This document shows positions 41,906 to 52,884 of a stretch of 64,000 bases of DNA, piece by piece. Below the pieces are notes generated by a model. It saw nothing but the letters and a program-made list of their open reading frames with translations. It ran no database searches and had not been told where the DNA came from. The position numbers and the translations under genes were made by a program. Source of the stretch: Lepidostoma basale (Eukaryota > Arthropoda > Insecta > Trichoptera > Lepidostomatidae). Numbering within the stretch: the first letter of the stretch is position 1; each line of letters starts with the position of its first letter. Location of the stretch: assembly GCA_022606425.2 (NCBI GenBank), contig JAHDVF020000090.1, forward strand, positions 496,001 to 560,000, read 5' to 3'.

Positions 41906-42534
41906 TACATAACGGTTCTTGATATACCTATGTAGCAACAAAACAAGGGCGCGGATTCAACTGTCCGTTGTCTCAGACTGAGAGATCTGCAAGGAGACGC
42001 GATATTCACGTCATCGTACCATCAACCATCACAAATTACCAGTTGACTCAAGGTATATGAGATTATAATGGTGGTGATACTCGAAAATTCAGTTGTAAAA
42101 ACAACGAATGAGAATCCTCAGTATTTTGATATTGAAATCATTAATTAAAGTTATGGCGTACCGCAATTTAAAATATTTATTCAAAACATACGCTCTGTGT
42201 GTTAGAATGGTTTTCGATTATTATTAATGAGTAAATTACCTTTTAGTATAGTGTAGTGAGCATACGTTAATCTTCTTAGTATAAATGGCAATAAAATTTG
42301 GTTTATCATAGGGGTGGGTTAAAATGCTATATTTCTAATCTAAATGTTTGGCTGACTTTGACGTTTTTCAGGGTGCCGGGTGTTATAGTTAGACTATGTG
42401 TGGAGACACCTTCCTTTTTCTATTGTTATATATTAATAAATTCTATGTGTATTGATTACATTTTAAACATTTTTCAACAAAATTTTACAAGTATCAGCTG
42501 TCTTGTGAAAATATGAATATAAAGTAAAAATATA
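41906..42534. other. Unassigned DNA
   Basis: No feature recognised. A 72-codon frame at 42298-42516 is hydrophobic and probably fortuitous. Confidence 0.45.
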
Positions 42535-42636
42535 TTATAACTGTTAATTCAAAAACTTTGTTTTATATCACAAATTAATTAATAAAATAAATACAATTTG
42601 TGATATAAAACAAAGTTTTTGAATTAACAGTTATAA
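42535..42636. repeat. Perfect 42-bp inverted repeat, 18-base spacer
   Basis: TTATAACTGTTAATTCAAAA... (42535-42576) is exactly complementary to ...TTTTGAATTAACAGTTATAA (42595-42636). The absence of any mismatch implies recent origin or continued homogenisation. Directly to its right begins the family B tail (AAAATATCATAGTGTTTCGG), so this may be a family B derivative whose core was replaced. Confidence 0.9.
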
Positions 42637-42690
42637 AATGTTAAAATATCATAGTGTTTCGGCCAAAACAATGGACTATTTAAAGTAAAA
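42637..42690 (+). mobile_element. Family B tail fragment
   Basis: TATCATAGTGTTTCGGCCAA and AACAATGGACTATTTAAA match the 3' parts at 28338-28395 and 43715-43765. Confidence 0.75.
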
Positions 42691-43482
42691 ATATATAATA
42701 TTATATTTAGTTAGATTCCTTCACAGTTCATACCGTTCACTTCATACAATCACGAAGAAAACGCTTTTCGCATGGTAAAAGAATCGTTCAGTCGTTTGAT
42801 AACGACCACATCGATAAGAATAACAAAAAAATATAATATATTGGATTATTTATAGAGCGCCATTTTTATAAATAAATCATCTTAAGGGCGCTGAAAGATC
42901 GAAAGAGCGATGCTCTCACACATCGTAAACGAGCATATGATAATCGAAAGAATGAATTGAATAGGAGCGGTTTGATAATTAACACGCGTGGCGCGACATT
43001 CAATAGGCAGGAGTACGTTTCCCTTTAGTGGGCGCAGTGAGCTTTGACAAGAACCGCGGGCTTAGGGTGACAAGTGGCGGCTTGTTGTCAGGGGCCGGGT
43101 GGGTGCTGCGTTAGGTCGGGTCAGGCGGGAGTGTTTGGTTAGCCGAGGATCTGCCTGATCGGATATTATTTGGAATTGTATTGAATAGTGAGGACCTGTT
43201 AAGTTGTGATAACGTGAAGCACAACACGACGGGGTAGAGCTACGCAGAACTATGCTGTCTTACCGTTTTAAAAGAAATATAAACCGAAAGACTTTTCTGA
43301 ATTCTCGTGGTGACATGGTGAATGTCGATTTTGAGTGGTATCTTTTAAAATGTTTTACGCTAATCTATTGTTTCAACAGAAAGTCATTAAATAAACTTTT
43401 CACGTAAACTTAAAACTGTTATTCTTATTTAACATACGAGGACAAGTAATTGAATCATTACTGTTGAAATTTAAAACACTCT
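42691..43482. other. Unassigned DNA; GC-rich patch 43005-43160
   Basis: A G-rich patch (GGCGGCTTGTTGTCAGGGG and GGGTCAGGCGGGAG) stands out. No coding frame or repeat is recognised. Possibly an untranslated exon or regulatory segment. Confidence 0.4.
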
Positions 43483-43765
43483 TGTAATATCACAATTTCT
43501 TTTCATTCACTGAGAGTTTCGCGACAGCTGTTTAGCCAACCGATGTTGGCATCATCAGGTATTACAACAAACTAGGATAGTAGGATAAGAGGAGTTTATT
43601 GCAATACCTGATGATGGCAATATCGGTTGGCGAAACAGCTGTCGCGACACTCTCAGTGCATAAAAAGATATTGTGATATAATAACTTCAGCATTATGACA
43701 GTTAAATTTTAACAGTAATAATGTTGAAGTATCGTAGTGTTTCGGCCAAAACAATGGACTATTTC
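43483..43765. mobile_element. Family B foldback element (copies B5 and B6), best preserved
   Basis: The arms at 43483-43568 and 43600-43686 are inverted. Each carries a hammerhead-like core on the strand reading outward, with about 30 bases between arms. The minus core has CTGATGA (complement of 43553-43559), a perfect GCCAAC-ATCG-GTTGGC hairpin and TAAAC. The plus core has CTGATGA (43609-43615), a slightly mutated hairpin, GAAAC (43633-43637) and AGCTGTC (43638-43644). Past the right arm comes the family tail to 43765 (AATGTTGAAGTATCGTAGTG). Confidence 0.8.
43609..43650 (+). ncRNA. Hammerhead-like ribozyme candidate B6
   Basis: A complete core: CTGATGA, stem II (TGGCAATATCGGTTGGC, one mismatch and one wobble), GAAAC, palindromic ACAGCTGT for stem III and the triplet GTC, with predicted cleavage after 43644. 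Stem I is weak (C to G at the first pair only), so activity would need dimer formation or tertiary contacts. Palindromic stem III of this kind is a known feature of dimeric hammerheads in Penelope-like elements. Confidence 0.6.
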
Positions 43766-43971
43766 ATTTATTTATTAATGCCCAAAATTGAGTTTCAATC
43801 AATTAATTAACATATAGTACAGTAAGCCGAGTTAAAAAGAGGAAGTATTTTAGCAATGTTAAAATACATTAAATTTAAAATATAACAAAAGCGTAATTAA
43901 AAAACCCTCAAAAAAAAATATTTATTGTTTTTTGAACAATGATGTAAAAATCCATATTAAATAATTAATAC
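43766..43971. other. Unassigned AT-rich spacer
   Basis: 43920-43953 resembles the first codons of the non-LTR RT frame end (GTTTTTTGAACAATGATGTA against 2705-2725), a possible tiny fragment. Otherwise nothing. Confidence 0.4.
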
Positions 43972-44165
43972 TAATGAAAACGTGTGTTTTATATTATACA
44001 AGATTGATTATAATTTATGGGAATGACATGTTTCGCCTGTCAGAGGCACTATCAAATGTCTGCTTATTTGATGAAATGTTCATTTGATTATACCTTAGAC
44101 AAGCGAAACGTGTCATTCCCATAAAATATAATTAAACTTTTAGAAAACAGTAGTTTTCATACGAA
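43972..44165. mobile_element. Family A foldback element (copy A8)
   Basis: The left ATGGGAATGACATGTTTCGC and right GCGAAACGTGTCATTCCCAT arms are near-perfect complements. The centre has an extra internal duplication of the TTTGAT segment (44068-44090). Outer ends are GAAAACGTGTG and AAACTTTTAGAAAACAG. Confidence 0.75.
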
Positions 44166-44645
44166 ATAATTATAATACTTATAAATGTTAACATATATTA
44201 TAACATGAGCAATAATATAGAAAAAACATAAAAAAATTTAAAAAGTTTAATCAATTAAATAAGTTGTTTTACTTTCCGAAAAATAATTAACTAAAATATA
44301 TTTATATTTCGTTGTTGATTTATTGAAAATGTGAATGACATATTTGCAATTATTGAAGTAGTATTCAATTATTGTGATACCGTACTAGAGTCATCACAGT
44401 AACAAAATAGATGAGCTTAGATGATGATCAAAAACCATATTTCTAGACTATCAATCATTTAATTTATAATGTTAAATAGACAAATTAAATCAGTTATTCT
44501 GGAAAGTTATGATATTTTTATTAATTTAAGTTTATGAAAACTTCAAAAGATACTCATAATAATACGTTTCCTTGTAAAACCAATTACACAGTCAATAAAT
44601 CTGTTTATTTTTATTTTAGATAAACCTTAGGCGCTAATATTGTGT
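44166..44645. other. Unassigned AT-rich DNA
   Basis: Nothing recognised. Confidence 0.5.
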
Positions 44646-44647
44646 TT

Positions 44648-44745
44648 ATATCGTTCTCCCGATGATGAAGGTGTTAAGCGTTCGAAACATGTCGAGAAAA
44701 ATAAACTCAAAAGTGGAAAAAACAGTCTTTTAATTTATAAGAAAT
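44648..44745 (+). ncRNA. Hammerhead-like ribozyme candidate C7
   Basis: The full architecture fits a minimal hammerhead. Stem I is UUCUC (44654-44658) with GAGAA (44694-44698). The first box is CCGATGA (44659-44665). Stem II is AAGGT-GTTA-AGCGTT, four pairs plus one mismatch. GAAAC is at 44684-44688, palindromic ACATGT forms stem III, and cleavage is predicted after GTC at 44693. The only catalytic-core change is C for U at position 4. Downstream AAAAATAAACTCAAAAGTGG is the family tail. It is a solo element without a facing arm. Confidence 0.6.
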
Positions 44746-46375
44746 ATCATCACGGATCTCAAAAAATGTTTAAGAATATATTTAGAATTACTCATATTGT
44801 GTGGGAATGATTAGTATACTAGGTCCACTGGTGGTTTCTACTCAATTTGACTTCCAATTGGTAATTAAAAGTATAAGACTTGGAATGAAATTATTATTTG
44901 AAAATGCATATCACACAGATGTACCGTATGTATGAGTATTGAATTGTTCTTGTCACGCCTTAGATAAATAGAAACAGGTCGAACGTAATTAATTATTCCA
45001 ATGTAATTGCTTGTCCTGTCCCGGAGGGGGAAACGGTGCGGCGGTCACCAATAATCGACTGAAACGATTTAATGTAGTCACCCTCGACTAGGGGTTGCGC
45101 TCGTCGGTAGCAAAAGTACTAAAAACTAAACTTCTAGTTCGTTTAAGGGATCACTAAGGGAGTTTTTATAAATTATCGTTTCTTAAGATGTGTAATAAAT
45201 GCATGTATTATCATTACGCAGAATGGTGAAAGGCGAGATTCATATATTTCCCAAAATGACTATACCTATACACATTTTAGACGTTTAAAAACATCAATTT
45301 GGAACGAGACATTAAACCTGGAACGCAGGAGTAAGTTTGACACCATGGAGGCATAATATATTATAACATACATGAATATTTGGTGTATATTTACTTTTAT
45401 TTTTTAACAATATGTGTAACTCCATATCAATATATCACAATGCCGTAGCAAGGCGATTCCAAAAAGATTTTTTCCTTCAATATTAAGATGATATTTGGAG
45501 TATTTGGTTCTTGAACATTGCCTTGATCATATTAAAAATGTCGATCTCCAGAGAAATATTTTTAAAACAATTTGATTACTTTGAAAGCGTCCAAATAGTG
45601 TCTATCAAAACATTCAGTAGTTAGTCTCAAGGCAAACTGCGAACTTATTACTTCTTCTTTGCAAACAAATGATCTCCCGATATGGTGTATGTATTATATA
45701 TACTCGTAGATGAGCCGTAGGGGGCTTCCTCCGCTTATCTGAAGATGTTATAGGCCCAGTGGCACCTTTCGTCAGCTTGCCACGTCCCCCGCCCACGCGG
45801 GACTTATAGTATATTAATAATTAATATTTATCAACTATGGAGGACCCCAGACCACTTTTAAAATACACTACTCTCCCTCGGTGTCCCGCCGCCGGCTAGC
45901 AAGCTGCTCTCCAGCATGAGCAAGTACCACGCCCAGGGCAGATTCCTTATCACCAAACCACACTCACCGTTTTAGAGTAGGTATATCATGTCCGATTTCT
46001 ACTTAACCCTACTTGTTCGAAGAATAAAACTCAACAATTTTAGTACTGCTGTACTAAACAGTTAACACATTTTTCTAAGTGTTGATCAAATTGTGATGGG
46101 AATTGTTTGATTTGGTCAAATACGTTCGTCGTAAAATGGCTAGTCAATAAAAATATTCTACATGTTGATAGGAGCTACCGCAAGGAAGGATCACCCTGCA
46201 GCTAGCCCCTTCCAAGAGAAGAGCAGGCCCCCCGCCTGCGCCTGCGCCTGCCGCTGGTATATTTTAGCATTCGTTTACATTCATTGAGGCAATCTGCGTA
46301 CCTAACTAGTTAAATGCTCCTTTACAATTAAATTTACTTATTCACATCAAAATGGACTTTTTCAAAATAAAACAT
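44746..46375. other. Unassigned DNA, 1.6 kb; several GC-richer patches
   Basis: GC-richer patches lie at 45010-45120, 45710-45800, 45840-45970 and 46175-46260. The 60-codon minus-strand frame near 45614-45796 shows no domain. No gene or repeat is recognised. Confidence 0.45.
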
Positions 46376-46830
46376 ATTAGAATAACTTTTTGGACACATG
46401 GTATTATCACAACACTTTTTGCGCTTTTCATAAACATGTTTCGGGACACAAAATTCTCTTCTTAAGTGTATGAATTTTAACAGTTAAATGATATTGAGTT
46501 ATTACTTACATACCAAATGACGAGTGAAAAATTGGAGGGGGAATTTTTTTTATTTAGTAGCAGGGTAAATAATTGTAGTTTACTTGGAACAACAATTTGC
46601 CCTGCCACTGAATTAAAATTTTCCCCCATCCTGATTTTTCACTCGTCATTTAGTATATATTATATGTAATGACTCAATAACATTTAACGGTTAAAATTCA
46701 TAAACTGAAGAAGGGAAGTTTGTGTCCCGAAACATATTTGTGAAAAGTGTTGTGATAATACTATGTTTCCAAAAAGTGATTAAAATGTGAATTCAAAACA
46801 CAAAGTGATGGCGAATATAGAAGAAAGTAA
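46376..46830. mobile_element. Family D foldback element (copies D4 and D5)
   Basis: The roughly 200-bp imperfect arms meet near 46590. Landmarks appear in both arms: TATTATCACAACACTTTT, TGTTTCGGGACACAAA, TTTTAACAGTTAAATG, AATGACGAGTGAAAAATTGG. The right arm (plus) has an intact CTGAAGA (46705-46711), a GGGA/TCCC stem II with an 8-base loop and GAAAC (46729-46733) followed by ATATTT. The left arm (minus) has CTTAAGA, CCC, GAAAC and ATGTTT. The distal right end CACAAAGTGATGGCGAATAT recurs at 15740 and 62279. Confidence 0.75.
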
Positions 46831-47550
46831 AAAATATCAAACTGATCCGTAGCATTTTTTTAAATGACTCCTTTAACATATTTTTTAATAACTCCAAAAA
46901 TCAACGATAATATCTCGCCCTTCTCTTCTGTACCATACAAACATTTACATACTCGTATAGTAATTATTATATAAAATTCTAGTTGAAAATTCGATACAGT
47001 TAATTACAATATAAAAATATAAGCATGTTTTAATTGAAATATCAAATATGAAAAGATTCACATTTAAATGTCACCACGAACATTTCTAGAAGACAGGAAT
47101 TCTACGAACGTTTATTGTGCAATGTGCTAAATATAATAATTTATTACTTTGCATATGTTCAAACATTAGTTATTATTTTAATTTGTAAACTACACAAATT
47201 GACGAACATCCGTAGTCATAAAAATTAAAAAAGAGCATTATTAATGATGATACAATAACTTCTACTTCTTCGATGGCCCTACAGCCCATATCGAGCCTTA
47301 GTCTACGGTATTCTTCGCCTCCAACTCCTCCTGTCCTCCACTTTGACCCTCCAATCTAACTAACTACATGTCGAGTAAATAGGTTAAATGTCGGAAAATC
47401 GATGTTTTTTTTATAAATATAATTTAATCGAAATATTATAATTATTATCTGTATTCACTCAAACATGATCATAAGATATCTGTTCATAAAAGTATTTCCA
47501 AATATACTATAAATCGCAAATACTTAGTTAATATATAATACATATGTAAC
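46831..47550. other. Unassigned AT-rich DNA
   Basis: Nothing recognised. Confidence 0.5.
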
Positions 47551-47605
47551 AACCACCACGCCATATCGTCGAGGGGTAATGCAGAAAGGAAGGAAAACCA
47601 GATAT
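47551..47605 (-). mobile_element. GTTA-tailed non-LTR element, tiny 3' fragment
   Basis: AACCACCACGCCATATCGTC and GAGGGGTAATGCAGAAAGGA correspond to the end of the 3' UTR on the opposite strand. Confidence 0.5.
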
Positions 47606-47714
47606 TCAACCCAATTATAGCTTAATTCTGTATAATTCAAAATTTATATTTTATGAACTATTAATTAAACAGGTTGGTTGCTTCTTGAAAAATGACGCTA
47701 TGCTCCATATTGAA

Positions 47715-47860
47715 TATTCAATATCGAAGAATACATCTATTTTATAGAAGTTTTGTTATATTTAGTGGGACTGATACGTTTGATAATGCAACCTTGATAA
47801 TAAATACGTCAGAAAGTCGAAATAAGGCATTCTCATTCATTGTAACGATTCTGACGTGTT
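47715..47860. mobile_element. Family A foldback element (copy A9, decayed)
   Basis: TTTTATAGAAGTTTTGTTAT, GTGGGACTGATACG and the right-side AGTCGAAATAAGGCATTCTC recall family A, but the arms pair poorly. Confidence 0.4.
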
Positions 47861-48754
47861 TTATTAATTAAATACATATGGTTATTTTAAATACAAAGCT
47901 ACAATTACGATTATAAGATTCCGCAGTCAAACAATCAAGGATTTTTGGGTTCACAGTTTTCGTGTTTAAAATAAATTTGCAAGTTTCATAACTCTAATCT
48001 TTATATATCATGGAATAAAGGTTTCTTAGCGATATAAGTAATTTCTATTGAATGTGGTCATAAGGAATCAAGAATCGTCTCTACAACAAAAGTTGAGTAT
48101 GAAGTAACAGACACGTGTTAGGTTTTACAAACATCGGTTGATCATAATATTTACGTTTTCTCTGGTTTAACATTTTGTCAACAGATGTCTCTACCGTGAA
48201 AGTTTTTATCTCCAAAATGTTACGTGGGCTCTTATTCTTATAGGAGAGTCTATTAAACTGACCTAGAAATCGAACAGAGCAGTAACTTTTATGTCTGCTA
48301 ATATTGATAATTACATTTTTATATGTTTCTATGAAAATGCAGCTAAATTTTCCGAACACTAGAGACACCTAGTGGAAAACTCGGGAACTGAAAATTATTT
48401 CACGAGATTTTCTCTTCCATAGTTTCAAATACGATATTGAACACAAAATGAAAACATGAAATAGAGAACAAATAACATAAATTTATCTATTATGTAGATG
48501 TATATAAAAAAAATGACTTGAGAATCTTAATAATGAGCACATTTAATATTGAGCATTGGAATGAACTAATCAGGATACTCTTTCAGATTGTATTGTTGGC
48601 GTAGTTTGCTGGTGGGTATAAAAGAAGGAAGCAGAATAAGTAAGAATTAAGTAGTTGTAGAAATACTCTAATGCGAATATAACTTAAGCTTAATACAAAA
48701 AGTAGTCTCATCAGAATGCGATATGAAAGTGTGTGTAGCACACGTATGGTACCT
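47861..48754. other. Unassigned AT-rich DNA
   Basis: A 95-codon minus-strand frame (48368-48081) has no recognised domain. Nothing else. Confidence 0.45.
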
Positions 48755-49200
48755 ACCTCCCATCCTGCAGCCTACGCGGGCGTATGTGTGTGTGTTATTA
48801 AGAGGATTAACCATACCTATACACGTCTCCATCTTTTGTCTATAAGGTCAAAAATGTTCGCCGAAACTGGTTTCAAAGTACAAGATTCCTGAGGTGTATT
48901 GAAGGATGACCGCGCGGGCCGGGGCCATAGCTTATATCTAATCTTCAAAGGACAAGCGTCCACGTCTTATCCGGCAGCCGCCATTGCTAATTAATCAGCG
49001 CTGATTGCAAATTCTAGCCGAGAGCATATGCTAATGCAAGTGGAAATATGGCACATCCAATGAGGTGGCGGAGACGGGGCCTTCGGACAAATGTTTCGGC
49101 GTTGCACACTCGCGGAGGGCGCAGTTTGTCAAGCGTGTCGAGTCCCAACTTCGGTGCGAGCGTCCGTCCTTACTTTCGGCTTACACTTTAGAAAACTAGG
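48755..49200. promoter_or_regulatory. Candidate cis-regulatory patch (non-coding)
   Basis: This GC-richer unique segment in an AT-rich setting has a TAATTAA homeodomain-type core (48988-48994) overlapping a perfect 14-bp palindrome AATCAGCGCTGATT (48993-49006), then ATGCTAAT, POU-like (49028-49035). It has no open frame and no transposon match. The idea that it is an enhancer rests on composition and site clustering only. Confidence 0.35.
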
Positions 49201-49437
49201 ATTCTTTCGTTAAAAATATATATGTATATACTGTATATATGGGGAGGTTGTCTATGAAAACCAAAACACAATGTACACATTTTAATTTACAATAGTAATC
49301 ACGATTGTGTAGTGGTTTCACTTGGATTTAATTGATATAAATTGTATAAATAGTGACTTTGCCTTGCGAGGGCATTCTCAAACAGTACAAAAGTAATACC
49401 TCAACCATCAACAATATACACATCTTTAACTAACAAT
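49201..49437. other. Unassigned AT-rich spacer
   Basis: Nothing recognised. Confidence 0.5.
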
Positions 49438-49920
49438 AATAACTAACTAACCATTACGCCATTTCACCGGAGGGGTAGGCAGAGTGGATGGACCGCCGCA
49501 CTACCATATCTTGATATACCTACCTCTCCGAGCTTCGAATATATTCATAAATCGTAATAAGCATAGGTACTCGTAAATTTTTCTGATTTCGAATGTGGTC
49601 GCCAAATTTATAAATATGGTCTTGCCACGTTTTCCTTGGCTGTCATCGGCTTCTTTTTCCATTCACACTGCTTGTATACGGCTATTTAACCATTCTTCTC
49701 TCATCTATTCATTTCACATGTCCAAACAATCAAAGTGATTATTTTTTAATATTACTTGGGATGCAATCATCTGCGGTACATTTCTTTCCTTATTTCATTG
49801 TTCGGTATTCTATCACACATAATTTTCCCGCCCATTCTTCTCAATGATATAATTTCTACGATATATTTTTCACATTAATTCTTTCTCTGCCAGCTCCAAG
49901 ATACCTTAATGCACAAGGGT
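49438..49920 (-). mobile_element. GTTA-tailed non-LTR element, 3' part (inverted)
   Basis: AATAACTAACTAACCATTAC, GCCATTTCACCGGAGGGGTA and GATGGACCGCCGCACTACCA open the copy. Coding remnants CTTGCCACGTTTTCCTTGGC to TGCCAGCTCCAAGATA follow. It serves as an uninterrupted reference for the copy at 40038-40870. Confidence 0.8.
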
Positions 49921-50820
49921 TGGCGCACCTCTATATATTATATTTGGAAACAAAATTATTAATTTTCAAAAATTTATATTGATATGTAATGAGAAAAAAT
50001 GCTGGACTTGGACATGGACTTGTACTTGGATCTTCTTGCTCTCAGAGGTTCAGCTCTTGCGGATATTCCTCTTACGTCAAATGGGAACATTGTTGGTTTA
50101 TGCGAGGGGTTGATTTGCATTAGATTATGCACTTGGTTTACTCAATGATTGTATTATTATATTTATAGGCACATGAAGAGGGGTTAATTGATGTTTGTAA
50201 AAAATATGATCTGATAGTTGGATGCGAAAATAATCGGTTCACAAGACTGACACACGTGCGCGCCGTTTGTTTTTGGTGTAAACTTTTGATTTGTTTGTTG
50301 TAGTTATGTTCTCGCGAAGGTATTCGAGTCCACGAGGAGGAGGAGAGAGCAGGATTGTTTGCGATGGCATGGTGGTCGTCCAGGCTCCGATTAAAAAACC
50401 GCGCCTAGGTATCGCATAGAGACCTAAGGTTCATTAAAAATTCTCGAGGATAACGGTAAACATTTTGTGAACGCGTTTCGCAAAAGACATGTTGGGCCGA
50501 GGAACCTGTTTTGAAAGATAAGTTGAATAATAAATAAGAGATTTGGCAAATGCCCACACGCTTGCCTAATTTCTAACTTAGGACAGAGCTGGGCCGCGTC
50601 CGCTGCGGCCGGTTCGCTCTTCAAAACTCTCCTGTAAACTCTAACTCATACGTCATACGTCACACGTCATACGTTATAGAAGTATTATGGCCTTCTTTCT
50701 TATTATTATATTCGAGTAGAGAGATTACTTTGGATTAAATTCATATTTATGTAGTCAATCATAATCTCATCAAGCTTTCATTTTTATAAATATATTTTTA
50801 CAATGATACATTTATTTCCA
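49921..50820. other. Unassigned DNA; GC-richer patch 50210-50640
   Basis: No gene recognised. The patch contains a palindromic run of ACGTCATACG-type repeats near 50650 (CATACGTCATACGTCACACG). No coding call. Confidence 0.45.
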
Positions 50821-51484
50821 ACAAACAGGGTTGCGTAATGTCCCCGTGGTTATTTAATCTATATATGGACAAGTGTATGAAAGAGCTGAAAGGGTTGGAT
50901 GTAGGTGCCAAAATGACCGGAGTGTCAGTAAGCTGTCTCTTGTATGCGGATGACGCTGTCTTACTTGCAGACAACGAACATGAACTACAAGTCTTGGTGA
51001 ATTGTATGTATGAGATATGCATGCGGAATGATCTGATGATGATTGTTAATAAGTCCAAGGTAATAAATGCAGTAGAAATGAGATCTCTTCGACGAATGTG
51101 TGGATACTCTATGTATGATAGAGTGTCGAATGAAAATATAAAAAGTGAATGCGGTGCGAATGATGGTGTTATGAACAAAATAATGAAATGATCATTAAGA
51201 TGGTTTTGACATATGGAAAGAATGAATGAAGAAAGAATGGTAAAAAATATATATGTTAACGATGTAAATGGAACCAGAAATAGAGGAAGACCGAGGAAAA
51301 CGTGGCACGATCAAATAAATCAAATATTGAATGTCGGCCATGTGAGGAGTCGTGCATGACACGATGTACGAATGTTGAGGAAGCGAGAGAAATATGTCAG
51401 GAAAGTAAAGTATGGCAGTCCATTCGTTCTGCCTACCCCTTCGGGGAGACGGCGTGATGGTTAGTTAGTTAGTTAGTTAGTTAC
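50821..51484 (+). mobile_element. GTTA-tailed non-LTR element, deletion derivative with RT motif
   Basis: The best copy of the family in the window. It keeps the central RT segment, the C-terminal tail, the 3' UTR and a (GTTA)n tail of about five units (51459-51481). The 5' end and the segment between RT and tail are deleted. It is the reference that lets the other fragments be named. Confidence 0.88.
50826..51191 (+). pseudogene. Non-LTR reverse transcriptase fragment (internally deleted)
   Basis: The frame reads KQGCVMSPWLFNLYMDKCMK, a standard RT motif, then LLYADDAVLLADNEHELQVL, the YADD catalytic box. It jumps after NKSKV (about 51060) directly to AVEMRSLRRMCGYSMYDRVS, a C-terminal block normally over 100 residues away. 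A TGA at 51189-51191 ends the frame. Past it the decayed protein continues as SLRWF, HMERMNEERMVKNIYVNDVN, RGRPRKTWHDQI. The enzyme would copy element RNA. This remnant lacks endonuclease, fingers and thumb. Confidence 0.88.
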
Positions 51485-51664
51485 ATTTATTTGCTAAAAT
51501 CATTTTCATCATGGCAATTCGATTTGGTAATTCACAAATAATGGGCACTTCATAAACATGTAGAAAATGTATGGTTTGGAAAGTAATTGACTTTCTTTGA
51601 ATTGTTGATACATTGGGTGTAACTTAAACAAAACTTTTTTTAAATTGTTTTTTGAACAACCGTA
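51485..51664. other. Unassigned spacer
   Basis: AT-rich. ACAAAACTTTTTTTAAATTG and TTTTTTGAACAACCGTATAC may be part of the next element's flank. Confidence 0.4.
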
Positions 51665-51825
51665 TACCAGTAATGATGCATTTTTATTATATTTATGGGA
51701 ATGACATATTGCGCCTAGTTGCAGCATTTTCAAATATCGAATCAAATGATTTTTGTTAATACCTTAGTAAGACGAAACATGTCATTCCCAAAAAAAAAAA
51801 ACTTCCAGAAAACAGACGTTTAATA
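51665..51825. mobile_element. Family A foldback element (copy A10)
   Basis: The left ATGGGAATGACATATTGCGCC and right GACGAAACATGTCATTCCC arms, with the right outer end AACTTCCAGAAAACAGACG, are typical. GAAAC and ATGTC are intact. The first box reads TTAATAC. Confidence 0.7.
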
Positions 51826-52430
51826 AAGATATCTGAGAAGGAAGAATTGAAAAAAAATAATGAAAAGCTTAACTATTTTTATTGACGGATATAATCTAAC
51901 GCAACCGATTGCTAGCATGCGGCCGGTTGAATGAAACCGTTTCGAATTGCTGGCGGTCCATCTACGACTCGGGATCATGTTTGCGCGGCCATTACCGCCA
52001 GGGAAATACACTCAACCTTCGGAGGTTTCGGCCGTTTGCAAAAATATGTCTAGTGTTGCTGGCTGCAAGTCGCCAACCATCGCCCCGGTGGGTGCCTACC
52101 TGTTTGGGAGCCTCGCGAGTAGGTATAGGTACGTACCGTATATAATATAGGTAATATAATAGTAGCTAGACGCGGTGCCATGCCGCATGCCGCTCGCTGG
52201 GCCGGGCGCTGGGCCGGCCGATCTTTAGTCGATGACATAATGCCTAAAGCACGAGACGGCGAAGAGCGCTCGCAAACATCCAAATTTGAAATGCAACGTG
52301 AAAACCGCGAAATGGAGGACACGCGATCATAATAGGCAAATACTGCTGCCGATCGACGAAATGATGTAAATCATTTCTCTGCGGTAGCGCTAATCATCGT
52401 ACCCACTACATATCTCTCCTATTATCATAC
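51826..52430. other. GC-rich unique-looking segment, no gene
   Basis: This 500-bp GC-rich patch (51890-52380) has overlapping 63-90 codon frames on both strands without domains. GAAATGAT-GTAA-ATCATTTC near 52359 is an 8-bp-arm palindrome. It may be regulatory or an untranslated exon. Confidence 0.4.
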
Positions 52431-52884
52431 GAGTAGGTATGTCTAGTACGAGTATTCACCGAATACATATATATTTTCGAGAATCGGAAGTAGAATAATT
52501 ATTTATATAGTCAGCCAATATAATACAACTTGAACTATCCCTGTAATATAATCAAATTGTGATAGGTTTATTAGATATTTGCTTAATTCTGTTTTGGACC
52601 GATCGCTATAGTTAGCTAATAAAAGTCGTGTAATTTGTATAATCTAATTACGCAATAAAATCCCGCCCATAAGTATATACTTAGGCTACTAAAATTACCC
52701 GAAATATGTCTGAGAGCAAGTGCGGTCGTGGGAACGGCGGTAACCTCCCGAGGCACACTGGAGCCGAATTAAGAATTGTCGGAATAAATTATTTTTGTGG
52801 TCTTTTAAATATGAAATAAATAAAACAATGTAAATAAATTGTTATAAAGTAATTTTAAAAAGAAAAACAGGATTTTTAAAATTT
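52431..52884. other. Unassigned AT-rich DNA
   Basis: Nothing recognised. Confidence 0.5.
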
